Assembly (NCBI GenBank): GCA_964483985.1
Contig: CAZADS010000067.1
Location: 1 to 17,801, forward strand
Direction of reading: 5' to 3'
Source of the DNA: CAZADS01 sp964483985
GTDB lineage: Bacteria > Pseudomonadota > Alphaproteobacteria > Thalassobaculales > Thalassobaculaceae
Length of the DNA stretch: 17,801 bases
This document shows positions 1-7,776 of this stretch, one piece after another. The notes under the pieces are model-generated. The model saw nothing but the letters and a program-made list of their open reading frames with translations. It searched no databases and was not told the origin of the DNA. The translations under genes were made by a program, and so were the position numbers. Numbering within the stretch: position 1 is the first letter of the stretch; every line of letters begins with the position of its first letter.

Positions 1-53
1 TTGAATCAGATTATTATGATTTAATATAGAAAGCTGAAAGCTTCTGAGATTCA

Positions 54-608
54 TTGGAGTTGGAAATCAAAGATAATGCTGAATGCGGCGGAGATGCAGT
101 AGCAGCGGAAAGCAAAGAGAATTCTGAAAAAGATGAAACGCAAAAGTCTGGGTTAGAAGCACTCGAAGGTTTAAAGCAGGACCAAGTGAACGTTATCCCT
201 GTAGAACCAAAGGTTGACGATCTCGGTAGAGCCTACGCCACAGGAAAAAGAAAGAATGCTATAGCAAGAGTTTGGGTGAAACCTGGCGTTGGGCGTATTG
301 TAGTAAACGGCAAAGAAGTAGAGACTTATTTTGCTCGCCCAGTATTACGGATGGTTATTGGACAACCTTTTGAGTTAGCAGCTCGTAAGGATCAATATGA
401 TGTTACTTGTACAGTATCCGGTGGCGGTTTATCGGGTCAGGCAGGTGCAGTTAGGCACGGGATATCCAAGGCCCTGACGCATTCCGAACCAGAATTGCGA
501 CCTATTCTTAAAAAAGGTGGGTTTTTAACGCGAGATCCTCGTGTAGTTGAACGAAAAAAATATGGAAAAGCGAAAGCTAGGCGAAGTTTCCAATTTTCTA
601 AACGTTAG
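54..608 (+). CDS. rpsI: 30S ribosomal protein S9
   Basis: Small-subunit ribosomal protein S9 (uS9), which sits in the 30S head with its C-terminal tail reaching the P-site tRNA. The core from about residue 58 has the family pattern: RAYATGKRKNAIARVW, then SGGGLSGQAGAVRHGISKAL, then DPRVVERKKYGKAKARR, ending in the diagnostic SKR. At 184 residues it is longer than the E. coli form (130) and most alphaproteobacterial forms. The extra part is an acidic, Glu/Lys-rich N-terminus. There is no in-frame ATG before the core. TTG at 54 is the first start after an in-frame stop at 45-47. GTG at 186, with AGGA just upstream, is an alternative, but it would drop the LEALEGL segment, which resembles the SLEDL-type stretch of alphaproteobacterial S9 extensions, so TTG is preferred. 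rplM normally precedes rpsI; the first 50 bases could hold its last codons but this cannot be shown. Confidence 0.96.
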   Translation: MELEIKDNAECGGDAVAAESKENSEKDETQKSGLEALEGLKQDQVNVIPVEPKVDDLGRAYATGKRKNAIARVWVKPGVGRIVVNGKEVETYFARPVLRMVIGQPFELAARKDQYDVTCTVSGGGLSGQAGAVRHGISKALTHSEPELRPILKKGGFLTRDPRVVERKKYGKAKARRSFQFSKR

Positions 609-633
609 TCTTCAAAAATAATCTCTTTTTTTC

Positions 634-665
634 AAGGGCTTCGCTTCTGTGAAGCTCTTATTTTA
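634..665 (+). terminator. Rho-independent terminator after rpsI
   Basis: AAGGGCTTC (634-642) pairs with GAAGCTCTT (651-659) over nine positions, one of them a G-U wobble. The loop is 8 nt and a T-rich ATTTTAT follows. It lies 26 nt after the rpsI stop codon, the expected place for the end of an rplM-rpsI transcript. Confidence 0.7.
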
Positions 666-679
666 TGGGTGCTCAGCTG

Positions 680-1015
680 ATGAAATGACTTCTCACAACG
701 CTGGTGATTTTGACGGGCTTATTCGGCTCGGCTGGGCTGTGCGGGCGGATGCATAGAGCGATTTGTTTAAAGGTTGGACTGCTTATGAAGCTCACGATTA
801 TAAAGAAGCAGTGAAGTGGTATCGCAACGCACTTGAGTAGTAGAATGTGAGTTTTAGTAGGGATTGAACGCTGCTCAAAGTGGTGATTTTGCGACTGCGC
901 TGAAAGAATGAAAACCGCTCGCTGAGGAGTGGTATGCGTAAGCGTAGAAAAGCTAAACATTGTATGGATGCTGATTACAAGGATTGGGAAGCAAAGGCTA
1001 AATCGTGGTGGTAAA
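680..1015 (+). pseudogene. Decayed Sel1/TPR-type secreted repeat protein
   Basis: Three translated pieces in different frames, read in order, resemble the start of a secreted Sel1-repeat protein. From 680 (frame of 680) comes MK, a stop, then LLTTLVILTGLFGSAG, a typical signal-peptide core. From about 736 (frame of 685) comes AVRADA, a TAG stop, then SDLFKGWTAYEAHDYKEAVK and WYRNALE, matching the Sel1/TPR consensus DYKEAVKWYRKAAE. From 864 (third frame) comes LNAAQSGDFATALKE, then TGA where Trp is expected, then KPLAEE. A weaker piece, DADYKDWEAKAKSWW, runs from about 969. The gene therefore has at least two frameshifts and several stop codons. Sel1 proteins mediate protein-protein contacts; no function is expected here. 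Weaker Sel1-like tail remnants may extend to about 1110. The family assignment comes from motif recognition only. Confidence 0.65.
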
Positions 1016-1636
1016 ATCTGACAGATTGAAGCGAGCTAGGAGCCTCGTTTGATGAAAAAAGGGGAACTGGAGGCTGGGTAGATTGCAACAGAGAATATGT
1101 TAAAAAATGGCTTTTTTTATAGGGTTATTGGATACAGTAGGTGTCGTTATTTCGTACTAACAATGAGTCCTCAAATGGTGCTCATATTATTTGTGTTATT
1201 ATAAACCATTGAAATATATGATAGTTTTATAGATTTCAGTTTGCTAAACTTTATAAAAAAATTGGCGATATCATTTATTGATTAACTTAAAATAAGTAAA
1301 TTCTATTTATGTAATTCAAATTAAAACTACAATTGGATATTTAGTGGCCGGTTCTGATTTAATAATTTTTTCTTATAAATTTAACTCAGGAAAATATCTA
1401 AAATCCAAAACGTTGTTTAATCCTAATTGGATTCTAATTTTCTACCATTTGGACCTCAAGCACCGTTCTTTTAACCGCTTTACTTAGAAGAGAGGATGAG
1501 TAAATCTCGATTCCGATGACGTGAGAAGAAAGTATACGTGAAAAATTTTTAAAATTTAACGTTTCGTAGTTCTTTTGGAGTTTTAACTCCATTAAATATT
1601 GATGAAATAATAGGTGTTTGAGAAAGAGGGTTCATT
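1016..1636. other. AT-rich gene-free stretch with inverted repeat before the SDR gene
   Basis: No convincing coding frame on either strand. The first 100 bp may be the last traces of the Sel1 pseudogene. From about 1190 the DNA is very AT-rich. A 7-bp perfect inverted repeat, TGGAGTT-TT-AACTCCA, lies at 1576-1591, 45 bp before the ATG at 1637. It overlaps a weak candidate promoter (TTGGAG at 1575, TATTGA at 1597, spacer 16), so it could be an operator. A purine-rich AGAGGG before the ATG serves as ribosome binding site. Confidence 0.4.
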
Positions 1637-2431
1637 ATGCGTTTAAAAGATAAAGTTGCTATTATAGTTGGGGCTGGCCAGCAACCTGGAGAAACAATTG
1701 GTAATGGTCGTGCTGTCGCTCTTCGGTTTGCAAAAGAGGGCGCGCGGATTCTTTTAGTGGACAAGAATCCTGATTGGGCAGCTGATACCTTACATATAAT
1801 TGAAGACAAAGGCGGAGAGGCAAACGTACAAATCGCTGATATAACAAATGAACAAGACTGCAAACTATTAGCCGAGGTCTGTATGAAATATTACGGTCGG
1901 ATTGATATTCTGCATAATAATGTCGGACGTTCGGAAGGAGACACAGGAACTTTGGAAATGGATGAGGGAGTTTGGGATGAATTGATGGATATGAATCTCA
2001 AAGGTATGTTTTTGACCTGTAAACATGTCTTGCCCGTGATGCGCAATCAGCGATCAGGAGTAATTATAAACATATCCTCCATCGCCTCTATTTGTTCGCA
2101 TAATAGTATTACCTATAAAACAGGAAAGGGAGCAGTTAATACAATGACCCATCACCTTGCTATGGAAAATGCGGAATTTGGTATCAGGGCTAATGCTATT
2201 CTTCCCGGATTAATGGACACTCCCATGGCAATAGAACGACGCGCGCGAGAACAAAATGTGCATCGCGATGTGGTTCGTAAAGAGCGACATGGTAGAGTGC
2301 CTCTTTTGCGACGGATGGGAACAGGATGGGACGTTGCTAATGCGGCACTTTTTTTAGCATCAGATGAAGCGGAATACATTACAGGACTGATAATGCCGGT
2401 TGATGGCGGCCTCTCTGCAAACATTGGGTAA
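1637..2431 (+). CDS. SDR family NAD(P)-dependent oxidoreductase (expanded glycine loop)
   Basis: Short-chain dehydrogenase/reductase, probably a soluble NAD-dependent alcohol/ketone oxidoreductase. Its 264 residues are slightly above the classical SDR length of about 250. Visible features are a Rossmann start, Asp42 at the end of the second strand (favouring NAD over NADP), HNNVG at 93-97, Asn120, Ser148, and the catalytic pair Tyr160/Lys164 within YKTGK. The C-terminus has the usual YITGLIMPVDGG. The cofactor loop is unusual: where classical members have TGxxxGxG, this one reads VGAGQQPGETIGNGRA (11-26), about six residues longer. Start ATG 1637 has AGAGGG upstream at good spacing. It precedes a methyltransferase gene by 115 bp in the same direction. 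Substrate unknown. Confidence 0.9.
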   Translation: MRLKDKVAIIVGAGQQPGETIGNGRAVALRFAKEGARILLVDKNPDWAADTLHIIEDKGGEANVQIADITNEQDCKLLAEVCMKYYGRIDILHNNVGRSEGDTGTLEMDEGVWDELMDMNLKGMFLTCKHVLPVMRNQRSGVIINISSIASICSHNSITYKTGKGAVNTMTHHLAMENAEFGIRANAILPGLMDTPMAIERRAREQNVHRDVVRKERHGRVPLLRRMGTGWDVANAALFLASDEAEYITGLIMPVDGGLSANIG

Positions 2432-2546
2432 GATAAAATCCTAGGATGTTGATCCGAATGCGATTTAGTTGGTATCGTCGAATGATGTAAGGATTTCTTA
2501 TGAGTAAGAGTTATGTTGTGTAAATTTCTTAGTAGCAGGTAGGTTG

Positions 2547-3791
2547 ATGATCTTTGATCAATCCAAAGTAACCGCTTTTTATGAACAACACCCTTATCCA
2601 TATAGGCCGCCAGGTGCAATTGATGATGGTAAAATAATCGGCATACCGAGCGATCTCCGTTTTATTAACCATTACATATTTGGCGGTATACGAGATTTTA
2701 AAAAGCCTTTCCGTGTTTTAGTTGCGGGTGGTGGCACTGGAGATGCTGTTATCGGTCTGGGTCGTCAATTAACTCAATTGGGGTGTCCGGCAGAGGTGGT
2801 TTATATCGACCTTTCTGAGAAATCGAGGCGTATAGCAGAGGATCGTGTGAAGGCCATTGGACTGCTGGGCGTTAAATTCATTACGGGTCGAATTCAGGAC
2901 CTTCAACATGTAGAAAATAAACCTTTCGACTATATAGATTTTTGTGGTGTGATAAATCATGTTGGGCACCAAGAGCCGTTAATGAGGGATCTTGCGAAAT
3001 GGTTGGCGCCAACCGGTGGAATTGGCGTGATGGCATATGGAAAATTAGGTCGTATAGGTGTCTACCATGTACAGGAAATGCTTACATTGGTAGGTGTCAA
3101 AATGAATGACATCAGAACAACAAGAGCTTTGTTAAAATCACTTCCCAATTCAAACTGGCATCAAAAAAATCTGATTTTTTGCGAAACAGAACAGCAACCT
3201 GATGTAGAAATTGCTGATAGGTATTTGAACCCATCAGATAGAGCCTTTACAGTCGCCGAGCTTCGAGATCTAGCAGAAATAGCTGGCTTGCAAATCTGCG
3301 CTTTTGCGACTCCTGTTTTGTATGATGCTTCTTGTAATATAAATGATGAGAATTTGTTGGGGATTTTGGATAAGTTAGGTTGGATCGATCGGTGCATTTT
3401 TGCTGAATTGTATAACGGTGATATTCTTATGCATAATTATTATATGACAGGAAAAAATAATACAGTTAATCCCAATATATTGATCAACCAAAAAGATACC
3501 ATTCCGATAACGATAAGCTTGCCAATCGGTCAGGCTCCTAGGGTAATAGATGGCAAATTTAAATTGTCTATAAGTGTGGGCCCACTTCAAAGAACGTTAG
3601 TTCTTGATGGAACCGAGAATTCAGCAGAGATATTAACACTAATTGATGGAAGAACAACACTGCAACAAATATATCGTTCAATGGCTGAAAAAATCAGCTG
3701 GCGAACTTTTATAAGGGAGTTTGCTGTAATTTATCGAAGTTTAAATAGTGCTGGTGAAATGGTTTTGAGTACCACGCCTATGCAACGTTGA
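2547..3791 (+). CDS. Class I SAM-dependent methyltransferase with C-terminal PqqD-like domain
   Basis: A 414-residue cytosolic protein. The N-terminal half is a class I methyltransferase: FYEQHPYPYRPP near the start (a segment seen before the Rossmann domain in several bacterial methyltransferases), motif I VLVAGGGTGDAV near residues 57-68, an acidic residue (Asp88, in YIDLSE) after strand 2 that would bind the SAM ribose, and DYIDFCGVINHV as the motif IV region. The last 70 or so residues (LDGTENSAEILTLIDGRTTL onward) resemble the small winged-helix PqqD-like domain that presents peptides in RiPP pathways; this is a fold-level guess. TTG at 2544 is also open, but ATG 2547 has AGG at 2537-2539 with 7-nt spacing and is preferred. 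The methyl acceptor is unknown: protein, peptide or small molecule are all possible. The stop codon is 20 bp before the carbonic-anhydrase-like gene, so the two are probably co-transcribed. Confidence 0.82.
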   Translation: MIFDQSKVTAFYEQHPYPYRPPGAIDDGKIIGIPSDLRFINHYIFGGIRDFKKPFRVLVAGGGTGDAVIGLGRQLTQLGCPAEVVYIDLSEKSRRIAEDRVKAIGLLGVKFITGRIQDLQHVENKPFDYIDFCGVINHVGHQEPLMRDLAKWLAPTGGIGVMAYGKLGRIGVYHVQEMLTLVGVKMNDIRTTRALLKSLPNSNWHQKNLIFCETEQQPDVEIADRYLNPSDRAFTVAELRDLAEIAGLQICAFATPVLYDASCNINDENLLGILDKLGWIDRCIFAELYNGDILMHNYYMTGKNNTVNPNILINQKDTIPITISLPIGQAPRVIDGKFKLSISVGPLQRTLVLDGTENSAEILTLIDGRTTLQQIYRSMAEKISWRTFIREFAVIYRSLNSAGEMVLSTTPMQR

Positions 3792-3811
3792 GAGGTGTGA
3801 AATAGTTTGTC

Positions 3812-4366
3812 ATGAAACCACTAATTCGGGGTTACAAAGGTAAACGGCCAATTTTATCAACTCAATGTTTTATTGCTGAGACGGCAGCGGTAATTGGAGA
3901 TGTAGAAATCCAGGACGAAGCAAGTATTTGGTATGGGGTTACATTGAGGGGAGATTGTAACGCTATTAAAATAGGGAGACGAGCCAATATCCAGGATGGA
4001 ACTGTCGTCCATGTGGATTTTCCAGATAACAGATCATGCATTATTGGAGAAGGTGTAACCATTGGACATGGATGCATTATCCACGCTTGTAACTTGAATG
4101 ATTATTGCTTTGTCGGGATGGGATCTACCATTCTTGATGGTGCGGAAATCAAGACGGAAGGTATGTTGGCAGCGCATTCGTTATTACCTCCAGGTAAAGT
4201 GATTCAATCACGGGAAATATGGGCTGGAGTTCCTGCTAAGTTATGGCGAGAAATAAAATCGAATGAATTGGAATTAATTTATTCGACTCAAAATATTTAC
4301 TGGGAAACCGCTCAGAAATTTCTTGAGGAAATGGACCCTAACTATCTAAAGGAATGGATTGCTTAA
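3812..4366 (+). CDS. Gamma-carbonic-anhydrase-like hexapeptide-repeat protein
   Basis: Left-handed beta-helix protein of the gamma carbonic anhydrase/YrdA/PaaY family, normally a trimer with a metal between subunits. The 184 residues match the family length. Hexapeptide repeats run from about residue 20 to 130, with Arg46 and Asp48 in TLRGDC and Gln61-Asp62 conserved. Three metal-ligand histidines are present: His67 (VVHVD), His86 and His91 (IGHGCIIH). The C-terminal part is helical, as in relatives. The extra catalytic loop of the archaeal Cam enzyme is not seen, so, as for most YrdA-type proteins, carbonic anhydrase activity is uncertain; CoA-thioester hydrolysis (PaaY) or a scaffold role are alternatives. 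It follows the methyltransferase by 20 bp. The GAGGTG that could serve as ribosome binding site is rather far, 14 nt from the ATG. Confidence 0.93.
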   Translation: MKPLIRGYKGKRPILSTQCFIAETAAVIGDVEIQDEASIWYGVTLRGDCNAIKIGRRANIQDGTVVHVDFPDNRSCIIGEGVTIGHGCIIHACNLNDYCFVGMGSTILDGAEIKTEGMLAAHSLLPPGKVIQSREIWAGVPAKLWREIKSNELELIYSTQNIYWETAQKFLEEMDPNYLKEWIA

Positions 4367-4405
4367 GCACAACCACCGTTTGTTTGGATTTGTTTTCCAA
4401 CTTAG

Positions 4406-6022
4406 CTAGGCCGCTGCATCATGACCAATACTGCTTGCAGAATCTAGTATAAGAGACGATGCCTTTTCTCCGATCATTATGGATGGCGCGTTTGTGTTTC
4501 CTGACGTCAAAGTGGGCATTATCGATGCATCTGCCACGCGGAGTCCGTTAAGCCCGTGCACGCGAAGTTGATCATCAACGACGGCCATCGGATCGTTTCC
4601 CATCTTGCAAGTGCCTACGGGATGATATGTCGTTTCAGCATTGTGTTTGACCCAGTCCAATAATGCCTCATCTTCTTTTATAGAGGAACCAGGGGCTATT
4701 TCATCTCCACGAAGTCCGTCCATAGCTGGAGCGTTAATCCAATCTCTGGCAATCCGCATGCCGGACAACAATCGGATTCGATCGTCCTCGCTGGAAAGGA
4801 AATTAAATTTAATTGCTGGTGGATCTGTTGGATTAGGGGAGGTAATATGGATACTCCCAGTACTTTCTGAACGTAAGACATGGACTACCAAAGTACACCC
4901 GCGTTCCTTATTCATTTTATATCCATCAGAAATAAATGGCATGAAGGACATATTGATATCTGGGGATTCTAATCCCTCTCTAGACTTTACATAAGCTCTC
5001 ATTGGCGCAGCAGGAAGTGCAAGAAAACCACTCCGATTGAAAGTATATTTAACGGCCTGCCAAATTAAACTTAATCCGCGAGCGTTGTCGTTATATGTTA
5101 GTCCAGACCGAGTGATATTCCATTTCATGCGTGGAGCGTAGTGATCCCGCAGGTTTTCACCTACGCCTTGTAATGGATGGGCTACTTTGATACCCACAGA
5201 TTCGAGCAAATCGGGTTGGCCGATACCCGATAGTTCAAGTAATTGGGGTGAGTTTATTGACCCGGCGCATATTATTACTTCTCGGCTAGCTTTCAAGATC
5301 TGGGATTTACCTTGTAAACTGATTTCTACTCCAGTGCACCGCTGACCTTTGAGAATTAAAGCCTTCACAAGGACTTCAGTAACAATCGTTAGGTTCGTTC
5401 TACTCCGGGCAGGTTCAAGAAAACAATGCGCGGTACTTTGGCGTCTTCCTTTTAAAATCGTGGCTTGCGTCATGGCGACACCATCCTGCGCCTGTCCATT
5501 ATAATCGTCATTCCGTGGGATACCAACTTGCTCTGCAGCGGCAAACATCGCCTCATAAATAGGACCATTTTCATCTGGATCCGTTACCTGTAACGGTCCA
5601 GATCTCCCTCTATATTCGTCGTCACCTCCTTTATAAGTCTCCATTCGTTTAAAAAACGGTAGCACGTCTTGATAGCTCCAACCACGGTTGCCCAACTGAG
5701 CCCAGTGATCAAAATCTTGGGATTGTCCACGAACGAAAACCATACCATTTATAGAACTTGAGCCCCCTAATAATTTTCCGCGCGGAACTGCTATTCTTCG
5801 ATGGCCTGAACCTTCATCGGGTTCAGACGAATAGAGCCAATTTGCGGCTGGGTTTTCAATTAATTTTGCGAAACCAACAGGAATGGGAGACCATGGATGA
5901 CTTGTCCGACCAGCTTCAAGGACCAATACCTTAAAGTGTCCATCAGCGGATAGGCGATTTGCTATAACTGAGCCTGCCGATCCGGCTCCAACTAAAATGT
6001 AGTCGTATTGCCCGTTTAACAT
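4406..6022 (-). CDS. GMC family FAD-dependent oxidoreductase (choline/alcohol dehydrogenase type)
   Basis: Glucose-methanol-choline oxidoreductase that oxidises an alcohol using FAD. The 538 residues match the family. Present are the N-terminal dinucleotide fold (YDYILVGAGSAGSVIANRLS), GMC signature 1 (PRGKLLGGSSSINGMVFVRG), signature 2 (GSINSPQLLELSGIG), the catalytic His at about 467 (TYHPVGTCKMG) and its partner Asn at about 511 (TSGNTNAPSIMIGEKAS). It resembles BetA-like choline dehydrogenases and AlkJ-type alcohol dehydrogenases, but no betaine aldehyde dehydrogenase, betI or choline transporter lies nearby, so choline as substrate is not supported. A TTG at 6028 is in frame, but ATG 6022 has AGAGGT (6031-6036) at 8-nt spacing and is chosen. 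No signal peptide. It converges on the carbonic-anhydrase-like gene with a 39-bp gap and no clear terminator. Confidence 0.95.
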   Translation of the reverse strand: MLNGQYDYILVGAGSAGSVIANRLSADGHFKVLVLEAGRTSHPWSPIPVGFAKLIENPAANWLYSSEPDEGSGHRRIAVPRGKLLGGSSSINGMVFVRGQSQDFDHWAQLGNRGWSYQDVLPFFKRMETYKGGDDEYRGRSGPLQVTDPDENGPIYEAMFAAAEQVGIPRNDDYNGQAQDGVAMTQATILKGRRQSTAHCFLEPARSRTNLTIVTEVLVKALILKGQRCTGVEISLQGKSQILKASREVIICAGSINSPQLLELSGIGQPDLLESVGIKVAHPLQGVGENLRDHYAPRMKWNITRSGLTYNDNARGLSLIWQAVKYTFNRSGFLALPAAPMRAYVKSREGLESPDINMSFMPFISDGYKMNKERGCTLVVHVLRSESTGSIHITSPNPTDPPAIKFNFLSSEDDRIRLLSGMRIARDWINAPAMDGLRGDEIAPGSSIKEDEALLDWVKHNAETTYHPVGTCKMGNDPMAVVDDQLRVHGLNGLRVADASIMPTLTSGNTNAPSIMIGEKASSLILDSASSIGHDAAA

Positions 6023-6313
6023 ACTCAAAAACCTCTAGATTATTCAATTAATAGTTAAATTACTTACAGCCCGTTAATAACCAACTTGAACATATCATTA
6101 GCTGAAACGGTACCCCTTTTGTTGATACAATCGTCAAATCAAGTCTAAATCCGATTGCTATCTTAACTATGTTAGCTGGTGTCTTTAATTTTAATAAAGT
6201 CTGGAAGCAGATTGCTAAATTCTTTGGACTAAAAACCAACCTCGTGTTTCAGGACACTACTCTTTTTGTTATTATTCATGATATTGACACATTTTTGTAG
6301 TATAAATTGGAAT
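6023..6313. other. Divergent intergenic region
   Basis: This region must carry the promoters for the leftward GMC gene and the rightward unknown gene. A TTGACA (6284-6289) is followed only 11 bp later by TATAAA (6301-6306), too close for a standard sigma-70 promoter. No coding frame, strong hairpin or clear operator is seen. Confidence 0.4.
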
Positions 6314-7345
6314 ATGGGAAGTAATGAGACAGCGGTCCGATTAGCCAATAGGATTGATCAAGATGCGATCCATTCACTTCATGCGACCGTCTTGCCAATT
6401 AAAAGTAGCCACCTAAAAAACGCCAAGTTAATAAAAAATGTACACTTAAATACGGTGGTTGAACTGGAAAGCACCGAAACTGGGGCTATAGAATCGGTTC
6501 CGTTTGATGAAATTTCTGCTCATTTGCACACTGATGAAGAGGCAGATAGCGATATTGCTGTCTTATCAGAGTTTTCCATTCTTCCAAGTTTTGATTGCTA
6601 TACTTTGGGTAGCGACTTAGCTCGTTTGAACGTGACAATCTTGAAAAATTTAAATTTCCAACTTTCAAATGCTAAAATCCGTGAACTCTCTTCTTTTATG
6701 GGACGAGTTACTGTGCCTTTAGTTAAATTTTTATACGGAGACGAAAGCGGGAAAGTCAAGCACTCTCAATCGCTTGCAGAATTAGTCAAGGATTCTGATG
6801 ATGAAAAAGTACGAAATAAACTTGAAGGACTGGCCTCGGGTTTAAGGGTTTCATTGTCGAAATTACCAACCTATATTGAAAAGTTTGGGGAATTTTATCT
6901 ATCACTTGCGTTTTTTGAAGGTTTATTTATTGAAAATAGGCCAAAATTAGAACAAATGTTGATGTGGATAGACGATGCTGCTGAACATCCTCATACTCGT
7001 AACAATCCAGAATCTCAAAAAGCATTCAGTATAGCAAAAGGTCGTGTCCAGTATCTTAAAGAAAATCTTGAACAACGTTTCAAATATTTGAATAGTATTA
7101 CGCAAGTTAAATGGGACAGACCGAATTTTACTGAATTTGAAGAGATGCAGAAAGCAATTGGTTCGCAGCATATTTATCTAGCTAGCGGTTTATGTGCTGT
7201 AGCCGTAAAAGTTTCCGAGTGGGAACGGCAATTTCCGAACGCTGGGGGAGTTGCGGAACAATGCTTAGAATTTGTGCTAGTCGATCTAATTCCAGGTTTA
7301 GATAATCTCGCACTTATGTTGCCAGAATTCGAACCTAAAATCTGA
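6314..7345 (+). CDS. Hypothetical protein, helix-rich, no family recognised
   Basis: A 343-residue protein of unknown function. The frame is open from a TTG at 6266, but those 16 extra residues (LLFMILTHFCSINW) overlap the expected promoter region and have no ribosome binding site. ATG 6314 (start MGSNETAVRLANRIDQ) is the more natural start, though its Shine-Dalgarno is weak too. There is no signal peptide or clear membrane span with this start. Residues 20-90 look like mixed strands with several acidic residues; the rest is mostly predicted helical and charged, with a hydrophobic stretch FGEFYLSLAFFEGLFIE near residue 195 and a conserved-looking GLCAVAVKVSEWERQFP near 295. Base composition and codon use match its neighbours. 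It stands alone: the upstream gene is divergent and the downstream gene is 430 bp away. No function is proposed. Confidence 0.75.
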   Translation: MGSNETAVRLANRIDQDAIHSLHATVLPIKSSHLKNAKLIKNVHLNTVVELESTETGAIESVPFDEISAHLHTDEEADSDIAVLSEFSILPSFDCYTLGSDLARLNVTILKNLNFQLSNAKIRELSSFMGRVTVPLVKFLYGDESGKVKHSQSLAELVKDSDDEKVRNKLEGLASGLRVSLSKLPTYIEKFGEFYLSLAFFEGLFIENRPKLEQMLMWIDDAAEHPHTRNNPESQKAFSIAKGRVQYLKENLEQRFKYLNSITQVKWDRPNFTEFEEMQKAIGSQHIYLASGLCAVAVKVSEWERQFPNAGGVAEQCLEFVLVDLIPGLDNLALMLPEFEPKI

Positions 7346-7776
7346 TGTATTCGTATCCTAAATAAATCATGGATTTTAAGTGTTATTAATGGTGGAAACG
7401 TTCAAAACACCTGTTTCATGATATCTTATTCAATTGCCTTAATTTGGTCGTTATGAAAACCGGCGTTTTAATCATTAATCTATAATGATTTTATCGAGCC
7501 TTGGCTTAATTGGATTCGCAGTATTTTATCCTTTAAAAATTTATCAATTAACTACTTTATTGGAACTTAAGCACCAAAATATTGCGACCTTAAACGGATC
7601 TTAAAAGCTGTTGAATAGAGTTGAGGACGCTGGAAACAAGGAGTTAGCTGAATTTTTGGGTTCAAAAATTTTTTTTAATAGAATTACAGAATATATGATT
7701 GAAACGAAATCTATGTGAAACTTAATGATTGTGGTAAATCGTAGGAAAGATTAATGGATGAAACGAGGATTGAGTT
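7346..7776. other. Gene-poor AT-rich stretch before the OmpA-like gene
   Basis: The stretch holds two small hairpins: AAAAC-CGGC-GTTTT at about 7456-7469, and AATCATTA-ATCTA-TAATGATT at 7470-7490, a perfect 8-bp stem followed by TTTA. The second could be a weak terminator for the unknown gene upstream. A run of eight T follows AAAAA near 7664-7676. Apart from the doubtful broken frame at 7485-7718 no gene is seen. The promoter of the OmpA-like gene should lie in the last 100 bp, but no clear -35/-10 pair stands out. Confidence 0.4.
7485..7718 (+). pseudogene. Possible broken small membrane protein frame
   Basis: From ATG 7485 the frame encodes a hydrophobic start (MILSSLGLIGFAVFYPLKIY), then LTTLLELKHQNIATLNGS, a TAA at 7602-7604, and then 37 further open codons (KLLNRVEDAGNKELAEFLGS and on to TGA at 7716). 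The layout of a single membrane span followed by a helical charged tail is typical of small bitopic proteins, and one stop in 78 codons is few for DNA this AT-rich. There is no ribosome binding site in front of the ATG and no family is recognised, so it may be chance. The first 39 codons alone could also be an intact small protein. Confidence 0.2.

Noticed and set aside
1..53. 3' end of rplM
   Set aside because: Two short frames end at 22-24 and 27-29 but neither carries recognisable L13 residues, so the expected neighbour cannot be confirmed.
673..960. Leftward 95-codon frame opposite the Sel1 remnant
   Set aside because: The forward strand explains the sequence as decayed Sel1 coding DNA; the reverse frame is rich in His, Pro and Ser and resembles no family.
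2152..2619. Leftward 155-codon frame across the SDR/methyltransferase junction
   Set aside because: It overlaps two real genes on the other strand and has no recognisable domain.
4406..6022. Calling the GMC gene betA (choline dehydrogenase)
   Set aside because: No betB, betI or choline transporter is near and the GMC family is broad; substrate cannot be assigned.
6284..6306. TTGACA followed by TATAAA as a promoter
   Set aside because: The spacing is 11 bp; sigma-70 promoters need about 16-18.
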